The notes beneath the pieces are model-generated. The model was not told the DNA's origin. It was given only the letters and a program-made list of their open reading frames with translations, and did no database searches. A stretch of 13,329 bases of DNA, from positions 1-13,329 of the forward strand of contig CAJMEU010000078.1 of the NCBI GenBank assembly GCA_905212515.1, in the 5' to 3' direction. The position numbers were made by a program, and so were the translations under genes. The DNA comes from an uncultured Oscillospiraceae bacterium. Its GTDB lineage: Bacteria; Bacillota; Clostridia; Oscillospirales; Ruminococcaceae. This document shows positions 8,101-13,329 of the stretch, in pieces. Within the stretch, counting starts at the first letter, position 1. Each line of letters starts with the position of its first letter.

Positions 8101-8643
8101 GCGCAGGAAATCGTACAGGTCCAGCACGGCGCCCGCGGCGGTGCCGTCGCTGCGCGCGCGGCCGTATAGGCTGGCAAAAGCGCGGAAGTCCGCGTCGGCG
8201 TAGGCCTCTTCCAGCGCCTGGGACAACGCGTCCGCCCGCAGGCTGTAAGCCAGCGCGTCCTCGGCCAGGGTAAAGTCCGGCGGGATGTCCAGCTTGGCGA
8301 AATACTGCTTCAAAAGCTGCATGCAGAAGGCATCGATGGTGCCGATGTCGGCCCGGCCCAGCAGCAGCCGCTGGCGGCGCAGCCAGGCGCTGCCCGGGTC
8401 CTGGGCTGCCTCGCCGGCCAGGCGCGCGGCGATGCGGCCGCGCAGCTCCTCGGCGGCGGCGCGGGTGAAGGTGACGATCAACAGCCGGTCGGCCGGGACG
8501 GGGTTCTTCTCGTCGCAGATCAGGCGCACCGCGCGCTCCACCAGCACGGCGGTTTTGCCGCTGCCCGCGGCGGCGCTGACCAGCAGCGTGCCGCGCCGGT
8601 CCTCGATGGCGGCGCTTTGCGCCGGGGTCCATTGCGTGGCCAT
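5161..8643 (-). CDS. addA: ATP-dependent helicase/nuclease subunit A (AddA)
   Basis: Large subunit of the AddAB helicase-nuclease, which resects double-strand breaks to produce 3' single strands for RecA. The 1160-residue product carries the UvrD/Rep superfamily 1 motifs in order: Walker A AAAGSGKT (24-31), LLIVTFTRAAAEELRGRI (Ia), GTIDAFCMQLLKQYF, the DEYQD Walker B (393-397), FFVGDVKQSIYRFR (III), GHNFRS (IV), IMTIHRSKGLEFPIVILAD (V) and RILYVALTRARDKL (VI, about 820-833). A C-terminal RecB-family nuclease domain has GIADAVLL and IADYKTD (Asp1104-Asp1108), then QLQLYRAAVEKRLG. The length is slightly below B. subtilis AddA (about 1230). The ATG at 8643 has GGAGG eight bases upstream and lies 33 bases after the membrane-protein gene. 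No terminator separates its stop from the infC promoter. Confidence 0.97.
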   Translation of the reverse strand: MATQWTPAQSAAIEDRRGTLLVSAAAGSGKTAVLVERAVRLICDEKNPVPADRLLIVTFTRAAAEELRGRIAARLAGEAAQDPGSAWLRRQRLLLGRADIGTIDAFCMQLLKQYFAKLDIPPDFTLAEDALAYSLRADALSQALEEAYADADFRAFASLYGRARSDGTAAGAVLDLYDFLRTLPHPRAALERFCADYEDGAPLMETAWGCVLLGAARDAAASAQELLGSALSLVDAEPALAAYAPALESDRAFFTALEESLAAGRWDAAAVRAAGYKAPALRAVRGYEGGAMDAVKALRADAKKLLETLRDNILICTEAEFSQDRAAIAPMLRAAGRTALRFEELFFAAKLEEKALEYSDFEHLALRLLCTEDGQKTAVARAVSARYDAVMVDEYQDTNAIQALLYRCLANDDESNLFFVGDVKQSIYRFRLADPRSFLEKRASFSPYAPAGPRPAAIALGHNFRSAAGVIGAVNDVFAAVMSRRVGGVDYGADECLVPGAPDGYDGGPIELLVVDGARDGDAAVVAAEVCRLVREGFRVREKDGAIRPCQWGDFCILLRSRARFAQYEAEFARRGVPAAADTGDSPLTAAEVTPLISLLRVIDNPGQDVFLAAAMLSPMFGFSPDDLVRLRTTSPRGSLYAALVNAKGQREAAFTGLLRTLRTLAATMPVDRLCDEIFARTHYFAAVGAMENGPERRENLRAFVAWAAAAGQGGLSAFLRAVDSAVESGAVLAAGAPALPAGSVAIMTIHRSKGLEFPIVILADTARRFNLRDVYGPVLFHPELGVGMALRAGEGDLYTTAPHRAIRLAQRDEAVSEEMRILYVALTRARDKLIAAIPLKDAAKTVTGLALGIAGAGGASPYRLSQASSMADWLLTAALVHPDGEALRGRFGLATLPLLPHAQGRLAVRFFDGQQAGEEGAAPVDFTRTAPADSALEAALLASFAREYPGRPLSALPAKLAVSSIAHEGAAPVLARPAFLYREKLTGAERGTAMHAVLQFADFAAMGRDTPAEVRRLVEQGYVEAALADKLDEGQLRAFLASPLCGRMLAARPLLREYAFLTAVQAKYVQPDVPPAFENQPVLVQGIADAVLLRGDGTAEIADYKTDRGKTPAALVQAYRRQLQLYRAAVEKRLGVRVDKCTIYSFALGAEVDVPLEDG

Positions 8644-8676
8644 GGCTCCACCCTCCTTTCCGTCGTTCGCGCGGGC

Positions 8677-9156
8677 CTAGCCCGCCGTGTGTTCCAGCTG
8701 GTTTCTGTGCTGCAAATGGATGCCGATGTGCCCCACGCCCAGCAGCGCCGCGGCCAGCAGCATCCACACCACCCGGCCGTAAACGCCCAGCAGGAAAAAG
8801 GCCGCCACGGGCAGCGTGGCGCCGGCCACCGGCACGCCCAGCAGACTGCCGTAAAAATCCGCCAGGGTGCGCGGGCCGCGGAAATAGCGCACCCACCAAA
8901 CCTCGTACAAAACCATCAGCAGGCAGGCCCCGGCCAGCCACAGAGACCAGGGCGTCCAAGGGCGCAGGTTGAAATCGGAAAAGCAGAGGGCGGCGGCGGT
9001 GACGCACACCTGGCCCACCCGTTCGCACAGGGCCAGGGCGCGGTTTTCGTCCGCCGGAGTATAGCCCCGGGGCTTGCGGCGCGTCCACAGCAGGTTGGGT
9101 ACGAACAGCGCCAGCAAAAACGCCAGCCCCACATAAGAAAAGCCCGGATGGCCCAT
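8677..9156 (-). CDS. Uncharacterised integral membrane protein between addB and addA
   Basis: A 159-residue hydrophobic protein with four or five probable membrane segments: about 7-24 (GLAFLLALFVPNLLW), 46-62, 70-91 (rich in Trp and Leu), 107-126 and 128-147. A basic loop RRKPRGY (26-32) follows the first segment. The last helix runs into a His cluster, GHIGIHLQH (142-150), with His143, His147 and His150 on one helical side, and the tail is short and polar. I know no function; the layout resembles an uncharacterised Firmicute membrane family, from memory only. The ATG at 9156 is chosen because it overlaps the addB stop as TGATG and has GGGGAGG seven bases upstream; the frame continues upstream only as a shadow of addB. 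It is cotranscribed and probably translationally coupled with addB, with addA 33 bases downstream. A link to AddAB is suggested by position alone. Confidence 0.85.
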   Translation of the reverse strand: MGHPGFSYVGLAFLLALFVPNLLWTRRKPRGYTPADENRALALCERVGQVCVTAAALCFSDFNLRPWTPWSLWLAGACLLMVLYEVWWVRYFRGPRTLADFYGSLLGVPVAGATLPVAAFFLLGVYGRVVWMLLAAALLGVGHIGIHLQHRNQLEHTAG

Positions 9157-12100
9157 CAGACGTCCTCCCCTTCCTGCGGCAGCGTTTCGAACACGTTTTT
9201 CGGCGCCGTCACCGGCACCTCGCCCACGCCGTCCTCGTGGCGGCAGACGGGGCGGTAGTCGCACACGTCGCAGGGGCAGGCGGCCGCCGTGCGCAGGGGC
9301 GAGGCTGCGATCTCGCCCGCGTAGAGGCCCCGGGCCATCTGCAGCACCAGGCCCGTGATGTGCTTTTCGATATTGCCCAGCTTTTCCAGGCTGGCCAGTT
9401 TGGCGCTGGCCCGGCGGCGGCCGTCCTTGCCGAAGGTGCAGGGCACGAACAGGCCGCTGGCCGCTTTGTCCATGCCGCGCAGCACCACCTCGTCATCCAG
9501 CACCATGCCGTCCACCTTGTAAAGCGGCGCGGGCGCGGCCGTGGCCCGGGTGGCGCTTTTGGGGGGCGGGTCCCCCGCCAGGTACAGCACGCCCGCTGCC
9601 ACCGGGTTTTCGCACAGCACGCCCGGGGCGTGGCACAGGGTGAACAGATACAGCAGCATCTGGGTGTTCAAACCGCAGTACACCTCGTCCAGGCTGAAGG
9701 TTTTGCTGCCCGTTTTGTAATCCACCACCCGCAGATAGTCGCGCCCGTCGCGCTGCATCACGTCCACGCGGTCGATCTTGCCCACCACCTGCACCGTTTT
9801 GCCGTCGGGCGTTTCCACCGTCAAGGGCGGGATGCCGCCGGGGCCGATCTCCTGCTCGTAAGCCACGGGGTGGAAGGAGCTTTGGGCCTGCTCCTCCTGC
9901 AGATAATACAGCAGGTTGGTGACGCTGCGCTTGAGCCGCCCGATGAGATAGGCGAACCGCGCCGACGCCTGGGGCATGTTCTGGGCCACGTAGTCGTCGG
10001 CAATGGCCCCGGCCAGGGCGGCCAGCTCCTCTTTGTCCATGGTGGGGAACCGCGCGCCGGCGCGGCGCATGGCGTTCTCCAGGATATAGTGGATGAGGCT
10101 GCCGCTCTCCAGCGGGGAGAGCTCGGCCTTTTTGCGCGGCCGGATGTGCAGCACATACTGCAAAAAGTAGGAGAAACGGCAGCGGTAATACTGTTCCAGC
10201 CTTGTGGGGCTGAGCAGCATCTGCGTGCCCAGCAGCACGTCCAGGGCCGCCGCGTCCCGGGCGGCAAAGGGTGCGGGGTGGGCGGCCGCGTCCATGGCGG
10301 CCAGGCTTTCGGCCATGGTGCCGTCCCGCGCCAGCGCGGCCGCCAGGGCCGACACCTCGGGCGTGTCCTCCCGGTAGCGCTGGCCGTACAGGTCCAGCGC
10401 GGCCGCGGGCGTGGGCGCCCACTGGGCGGGCGTCAGCTCGTCCGGCGCGGGCGAGAGGGCGCCTGCGGCCGGCAGCAGCGCCGAGGTGACGGCGGCGCCG
10501 CCGTGTTCGGGCGCGGTGAAGCTGACGTACAGCCGCTGGCCGGCCGCCGTCAGGGCGCGGTAGAAGAACATCTGCTCCAGCAGCGTGCGGTTTTCGTAGC
10601 TGCCGGGCATCTGCACGCCGTTCTGCACCAGCAAGTCGCGGTCGGCGTGGGTCAAAAGGCCCGACGCGCCGGCCAGCTTGGGGAACTTGCCCTCCTCGGC
10701 CCCCACCACAAAGCACACCTTGGGGCCGGACAGGCGCATGCGGTCCGCGGTGGTGAGCATGACGGCGTCCTGCGTCTCGGGCACGTGGCCGATGTCGGCG
10801 CTGCGCACCAGCAGCAGGAACAGCTCCAGGTATTCGGCGGCCGTCACCTCGTCGGCGCCCAGCAGCCTTTCCATCTGGCCGAAGAGGTCCATGAGGTTGT
10901 TCCAGGTGCTGTAGAGGGCGCGGGCGCGCAGCGCGTCGCCCTCCTTTGTCAGGCGGGCCGCGTTTTCCTCGGTGTGCTTGTCCGCGCCGAAGGCCGTCAT
11001 CAGGCGGTACAGCTGTTCGGAGACGCCCCCCGCCGTCTGCCCCTTGGCCGCGCGCAGGAAGGCCTCTACTTTCGGCACCACTTCCCCGCGCAGGGCCTCG
11101 GCGGCGGCCAGGGCCTGCTGGTCCTCGTCCCGCAGTTCGGCGCCAAAGCCGGCGGGATTATTGCGGAACGGCTGCCGCCAATCGGCGGCCGAGAGCTGCC
11201 AGGTATAGGCATAATTTTCCAAAGCGGCGATCTGCCCGGCGTCATAGCCGCACAGGTCGGTCTTCAGCAGGCGCAGCAGCGGCTCGGTGGCAAGGCCCCG
11301 GGCCAGCAGCGTCAGCGCCGCCGTGCAGAAGGCCACGGGCGCTGTGTGCTCCAGCGTGTCGGTCTCGTCGGTGAAATAGGGGATGTCCGCCAGGCCGAAT
11401 TCATAGCGGATGGCCTCCTGGTAATCGTCCATCAGGCGGCAGATGACGGCGATGTCATTGTAGTGGTAGCCCTCCCGCACCAGGGCCGCGATGCGGCAGG
11501 CCACGCGCTTGCACTCGTCGTAAAGGCCCCGTGCGGGCGTCAGCCAGAAGCCGGTGCCCTCCGTGGAAAGGCCGGCCAGGGGTTCCTGCGGGGTGCGCAC
11601 CTCCCCCAGGGCCAGGGCCTCGTTGACCGCGCGCAGGGCCGGGGCCCGGCGATGGCGCAGATCCTCCGCCAAAACCTTGGGCTGCCCCACGGCCGCGCCC
11701 TCCCGCCCGGCCAGGCGGCGCAGGCGCTGGGCCGTCTTTTTCACCGGGCTGAACAGGCCCAAGCCGGCCTCGGTGTCCGTCAGGCCGTCGCAGCACAGCG
11801 TCACCACGCAGGGCTCGGCGTGCACCAGCTTGCGCAGCAGGTCGTACTGGGGGGCGGTGAAGCCGTCGAAATTGTCGATGTACACGGCCTTGTCCGCCAG
11901 CCAGCCCTCGGGCAGGCGCGCGGCGGCCGTGGAAAGGCGGTCGGCTGGGTCCATGGCGCTGCCGGCGATCACGTCCTCATAGGCGGCGAAGATGAGGCCC
12001 AGCTCCCGCAGTTTTTCGCCGTCCGCGCCGGCGGCGGCCGCGGCGGCCAGCAGATGGCCGGGCGCGGCGCCAGCGGTTTTCAGCTCCTGGATGGCCTGGG

Positions 12101-12458
12101 CGGCCAGGTTGCAAAAGCCCGTGCTGCGGCGGTTTTTGTAGTACAGCTTGACCTCTTCGCCCAGGGCGTCCATGGCGCGGCGCACGGCCACGGCGCGGGC
12201 CGCGTCGGTGAGGGTGGGCACGGCCACGCCGCCGAAGGTTTTCAGCAGGTATTCGGCAAAGCTGGTGAAGCTGTACACCTCGGCATAGGCACTGAGGCGG
12301 TCGCCCAGGGCCTTGTACACCATGGTCTCGGCCGAGGAGGAGAACTGTTCGGGCACCAGCAGGATGCTGGGAAGGCCGGCGGCGGCGCGCACTTTCATCT
12401 CCGTCACCACGCGGCCTGTTTTGCCCGTGCCAGACAGGCCCAAGATCAACTGCAGCAC
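9156..12458 (-). CDS. addB: ATP-dependent nuclease subunit B (AddB)
   Basis: AddB partners AddA in double-strand-break resection and carries a second RecB-type nuclease and an iron-sulfur cluster. The 1100-residue product starts VLQLILGLSGTGKTGRV, with a Walker A motif GLSGTGKT in the first 15 residues as is typical. A helicase-like fold without intact superfamily 1 motifs follows. The C-terminal nuclease has GKIDRVDV and VVDYKTG (Asp913), then NTQMLLYLF. The four expected cluster cysteines are present: Cys760 (EQYYRCRFSYFLQY) and Cys1063, Cys1066 and Cys1072 (CDVCDYRPVC), matching the family C-x2-C-x5-C tail. The GTG at 12458 is chosen because AAAGGGGG lies seven bases upstream; an in-frame ATG at 12506 lies upstream of the likely -10 element. 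First gene of addB-membrane protein-addA. Confidence 0.95.
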   Translation of the reverse strand: MLQLILGLSGTGKTGRVVTEMKVRAAAGLPSILLVPEQFSSSAETMVYKALGDRLSAYAEVYSFTSFAEYLLKTFGGVAVPTLTDAARAVAVRRAMDALGEEVKLYYKNRRSTGFCNLAAQAIQELKTAGAAPGHLLAAAAAAGADGEKLRELGLIFAAYEDVIAGSAMDPADRLSTAAARLPEGWLADKAVYIDNFDGFTAPQYDLLRKLVHAEPCVVTLCCDGLTDTEAGLGLFSPVKKTAQRLRRLAGREGAAVGQPKVLAEDLRHRRAPALRAVNEALALGEVRTPQEPLAGLSTEGTGFWLTPARGLYDECKRVACRIAALVREGYHYNDIAVICRLMDDYQEAIRYEFGLADIPYFTDETDTLEHTAPVAFCTAALTLLARGLATEPLLRLLKTDLCGYDAGQIAALENYAYTWQLSAADWRQPFRNNPAGFGAELRDEDQQALAAAEALRGEVVPKVEAFLRAAKGQTAGGVSEQLYRLMTAFGADKHTEENAARLTKEGDALRARALYSTWNNLMDLFGQMERLLGADEVTAAEYLELFLLLVRSADIGHVPETQDAVMLTTADRMRLSGPKVCFVVGAEEGKFPKLAGASGLLTHADRDLLVQNGVQMPGSYENRTLLEQMFFYRALTAAGQRLYVSFTAPEHGGAAVTSALLPAAGALSPAPDELTPAQWAPTPAAALDLYGQRYREDTPEVSALAAALARDGTMAESLAAMDAAAHPAPFAARDAAALDVLLGTQMLLSPTRLEQYYRCRFSYFLQYVLHIRPRKKAELSPLESGSLIHYILENAMRRAGARFPTMDKEELAALAGAIADDYVAQNMPQASARFAYLIGRLKRSVTNLLYYLQEEQAQSSFHPVAYEQEIGPGGIPPLTVETPDGKTVQVVGKIDRVDVMQRDGRDYLRVVDYKTGSKTFSLDEVYCGLNTQMLLYLFTLCHAPGVLCENPVAAGVLYLAGDPPPKSATRATAAPAPLYKVDGMVLDDEVVLRGMDKAASGLFVPCTFGKDGRRRASAKLASLEKLGNIEKHITGLVLQMARGLYAGEIAASPLRTAAACPCDVCDYRPVCRHEDGVGEVPVTAPKNVFETLPQEGEDV

Positions 12459-12465
12459 GCCGCCG

Positions 12466-12473
12466 CCCCCTTT
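12466..12473 (-). promoter_or_regulatory. Ribosome binding site setting the addB GTG start
   Basis: AAAGGGGG on the minus strand, ending seven bases before the GTG at 12458. It fixes the start at GTG and makes the protein begin with the short strand leading into the Walker A motif, as in other AddB proteins. Confidence 0.7.
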
Positions 12474-12489
12474 CTGCAAAAAGCATTTG

Positions 12490-12513
12490 GGTATAGTATA
12501 CCGCATTTTGCGG
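12490..12513 (-). promoter_or_regulatory. Probable addB promoter core with two abutting palindromes
   Basis: The minus strand has TATACT at 12500-12495 as a likely -10, about 37 bases before the addB GTG. It sits inside a perfect palindrome, GGTATA-C-TATACC (12490-12502). This runs into a second one, CCGCA/TGCGG (12501-12513), which occupies the spacer. The -35 region would fall on the T run of the terminator (12518-12523) and is poor, so the promoter may need an activator or be weak. The palindromes could be an operator. The -10 and the next four bases, TATACTATAC, are identical at the infC promoter. Confidence 0.5.
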
Positions 12514-12516
12514 CAT

Positions 12517-12544
12517 AAAAAAAGCCCGGCACAAAATGGCCGGG
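12517..12544 (-). terminator. Intrinsic terminator upstream of addB
   Basis: Minus-strand CCCGGC (12544-12539) pairs with GCCGGG (12530-12525) around an eight-base loop, followed by C and seven T (12523-12517). It would stop transcripts arriving from a gene beyond the right edge and insulate addB. The loop CATTTTG is complementary to CAAAATG in the palindrome just downstream. Confidence 0.7.
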
Positions 12545-12645
12545 GATTGGGTTTGGTTTGAAAGGCGAAGTCGCCCCTTTCGCGCTGAAAAGGGCCAAAG
12601 GCGGCGGAGCTGGCAGTGGTGTGGGCGGCTGAGTGCGCATACTGA

Positions 12646-12720
12646 TTTTACGTTTGTGTTTACGATAGGGGTTTCTACTTTCTCAGCGCCCGAGAACGCC
12701 AGCAAAGAGCGTCGGGGGCT
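12646..12720 (+). repeat. Direct repeat, copy 1 (degenerate hairpin)
   Basis: About 75 bases starting TTTTACGTTTGTGTTTACG, containing TTTCTACTTTCTCAGCG and AGCAAAGAGCGT, and ending GGGGGCT. It matches copy 2 about 100 bases downstream at most positions. The hairpin that is perfect in copy 2 is eroded here; only TTCTC/GAGAA remains. Confidence 0.85.
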
Positions 12721-12747
12721 ATGCTGGCGGCGGGATGCGCGCGGTAG

Positions 12748-12818
12748 TTTTACGTTTGTTTTTACGGCGGGTTTCTACTTTCTCAGCGTTGAGAAAGTAG
12801 CAAAGAGCGTTGGGGGCT
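12748..12818 (+). repeat. Direct repeat, copy 2 (perfect 11-bp hairpin)
   Basis: About 71 bases, TTTTACGTTTGTTTTTACG through GGGGGCT, homologous to copy 1. It holds a perfect inverted repeat CTACTTTCTCA (12775-12785), loop GCGT, TGAGAAAGTAG (12790-12800). It runs directly into the long imperfect hairpin that starts at 12812. Confidence 0.85.
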
Positions 12819-12895
12819 TCCGCACCGGCTAAAAATCCGGCCCCTACGAAATAAAAAGGGCCGAATTTTCTGAACGCCGGTGCTCCGAGGCCCCC
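12812..12895. repeat. Long imperfect hairpin element
   Basis: The left arm (12812-12843) and right arm (12858-12895) pair in blocks: GGGGGC with GCCCCC, GCACCGG with CCGGTGC, AAAAT with ATTTT, and CGGCCC with GGGCCG, with small bulges and a loop of about 14 bases. The core (12827-12878) recurs on the opposite strand at 13074-13123. Confidence 0.75.
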
Positions 12896-12945
12896 AAACC
12901 CCCTTGTCAGCAGCTTCTTGCCTGGGGGCTTGGGGGCGACGCCCC
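12890..12945. repeat. GGGGGC-rich inverted repeats with competing pairings
   Basis: GCCCCCAAACCCCC (12890-12903) is complementary, with one mismatch, to GGGGGCTTGGGGGC (12924-12937). The latter also pairs locally with GCCCCC at 12941-12945 and beyond as GGGGGC-GAC-GCCCCC. Its left arm shares GCCCCC with the preceding long hairpin, so the folds compete. Confidence 0.65.
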
Positions 12946-12958
12946 CATTTTGGAATCC

Positions 12959-12989
12959 CGTTCGCGGCCCACGGAACGTGGAGCGAACG
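12959..12989. repeat. Nested perfect hairpin
   Basis: Outer arms CGTTCGC (12959-12965) and GCGAACG (12983-12989) enclose an inner CCACG/CGTGG stem with loop GAA. It has no adjoining T run, so it is not a terminator by itself. Confidence 0.65.
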
Positions 12990-13073
12990 TATGGTCTATT
13001 TGCTGTTAGTGAGCGTGCCGCGAACGCCTCCCTGTTTGCCGCACGAAGGGTGCAGGGGAACATGCGGAACGCA

Positions 13074-13123
13074 GGCGTTAAGAAAATCGGGGCTTCTTAT
13101 TTCGAATGGCCCGATTTTTAGCC
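13074..13123 (-). repeat. Diverged, inverted copy of the hairpin core
   Basis: Read on the minus strand, this begins GGCTAAAAATC, keeps CGAAATAA in the loop and ends ATTTTCT-AACGCC, matching the plus-strand core at 12827-12878 nearly end to end with scattered substitutions. It forms its own stem (AAAATCGGG with CCCGATTTT) and could act as a weak bidirectional terminator. Confidence 0.75.
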
Positions 13124-13194
13124 GCAGTGGAAGAGCTTCGGGGTTCCGGGCCTAGGGCCCCGGGCGCGCACTGCGCGGCTGGGCGGCACGGAAT

Positions 13195-13215
13195 GGCGGC
13201 CCCGGTGGGGCCGCC
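13195..13215. repeat. Perfect 9-bp GC hairpin
   Basis: GGCGGCCCC, loop GGT, GGGGCCGCC. Very stable, with no T run on either side. It is one of several short perfect hairpins packed into 13150-13310. Confidence 0.7.
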
Positions 13216-13287
13216 AACCGAACCGATGCGGTTTCGCAATGCGAAATGGCCGGCTTTGTCGGCCAAGCACCGGACCTGCGCCTTTTG

Positions 13288-13310
13288 GTTCTTTTCGGCA
13301 CGAAAAGAAC
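13288..13310. repeat. Perfect 10-bp hairpin GTTCTTTTCG/CGAAAAGAAC
   Basis: GTTCTTTTCG (13288-13297), loop GCA, CGAAAAGAAC (13301-13310). Similar TTCTTTT...AAAAGAA hairpins recur in intergenic regions of several bacteria, from memory. It could terminate transcription, though the T run is inside the stem rather than after it. Confidence 0.65.
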
Positions 13311-13329
13311 GACCCCGCCGTAAAAACCG

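Larger units (their letters stand above)
12459..13329. other. Gene-free, repeat- and hairpin-rich spacer
   Basis: About 870 bases with no believable gene. Short open frames occur on both strands, but none has a ribosome site plus recognisable protein sequence, and they run across the repeats described separately. Contents in order: addB leader and promoter, a minus-strand terminator, a hairpin at 12560-12581 (GAAAGG/CCTTTC), two diverged direct repeats (12646-12720 and 12748-12818), a long imperfect hairpin (12812-12895), a GGGGGC-rich inverted repeat (12890-12945), a nested hairpin (12959-12989), a diverged opposite-strand copy of the hairpin core (13074-13123), and a cluster of short perfect hairpins to 13310. 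I see no tRNA or rRNA. The character is that of dispersed intergenic repeats; this can be tested by comparison with the rest of the genome. Confidence 0.7.

Noticed and set aside
6391..8169. Long plus-strand open frame opposite addA
   Set aside because: Antisense shadow of addA with no recognisable domain. The helicase motifs are all on the minus strand.
9157..9264. Earlier ATG giving a 195-residue membrane protein
   Set aside because: The extra residues are an Arg/Gly-rich shadow of the addB cysteine tail. The ATG at 9156 has a good ribosome site and the TGATG junction.
12459..12506. ATG at 12506 as the addB start
   Set aside because: It lies upstream of the likely -10 element and adds 16 residues before the strand that leads into the Walker A motif.
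9237..12518. Open frame of over 1000 codons on the plus strand opposite addB
   Set aside because: It is an antisense shadow caused by G/C-biased third positions in addB. The translation is low-complexity (Gly/Ala/His/Gln/Arg-rich), whereas the minus strand shows AddB motifs and iron-sulfur cysteines.
12646..12818. CRISPR-like array
   Set aside because: There are only two imperfect copies of about 71-75 bp with one spacer of under 30 bp and no cas gene in the window. The copies are too long and too diverged.
12536..12832. 98-codon plus-strand open frame with an internally repeated peptide
   Set aside because: The peptide repeat is simply the DNA direct repeat translated. There is no ribosome site and no recognisable domain, and the frame starts inside the terminator stem.
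12719..13063. 114-codon minus-strand open frame in the right spacer
   Set aside because: It reads through the hairpin and direct repeats and has no family signature. Such frames across dispersed repeats are often annotated as hypothetical proteins in error.
1..13329. A new defence, toxin, biosynthetic or mobile system
   Set aside because: Eight of the nine genes have clear core-housekeeping assignments and only one is of unknown function. No transposase, integrase, toxin-antitoxin pair or nuclease cassette outside AddAB is visible.

Overview
The window reads as chromosomal DNA of a high-GC Firmicute. The evidence is Clostridia-type gene content (AddA/AddB instead of RecBCD, an infC-rpmI-rplT operon with a leader attenuator, dprA next to topA), strong GGAGG ribosome binding sites, AUU and GUG starts, and third codon positions strongly biased to G/C. 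Gut Oscillospiraceae (Faecalibacterium/Subdoligranulum/Gemmiger-like) is my best guess from composition and from the repeat-rich spacer at the right end; this is inference. Every gene I can support lies on the minus strand, so transcription runs from high to low coordinates.

Layout in transcription order: (i) 12.46-13.33 kb is a gene-free spacer of about 0.87 kb packed with repeats and hairpins. It ends in an intrinsic terminator and a palindromic promoter region for addB. (ii) addB, a 159-residue uncharacterised membrane protein gene and addA form one operon (12458 to 5161). The membrane gene overlaps addB by one base (TGATG) and addA follows after 33 bases. (iii) A near-consensus sigma-A promoter 16 bases after the addA stop drives infC-rpmI-rplT through a leader of about 165 nt. 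That leader contains an intrinsic terminator and a mutually exclusive pairing, as in L20-autoregulated leaders. (iv) A strong terminator separates rplT from a SpoU/TrmH-type RNA methyltransferase gene, dprA (4-base ATGA overlap) and topA. topA runs off the left edge with 571 codons visible.

Functionally the window is core housekeeping. AddAB repairs double-strand breaks. IF3, L35 and L20 belong to translation initiation and the 50S subunit. The methyltransferase modifies RNA. DprA loads RecA onto incoming single-stranded DNA. TopA relaxes negative supercoils.

I found no convincing new defence, mobile or biosynthetic system. The observations most worth following are the membrane protein translated between the two AddAB subunits, the predicted infC leader switch, and a family of hairpin repeats in the right-hand spacer. 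That family includes two diverged copies in opposite orientation and a pair of roughly 75-bp direct repeats.
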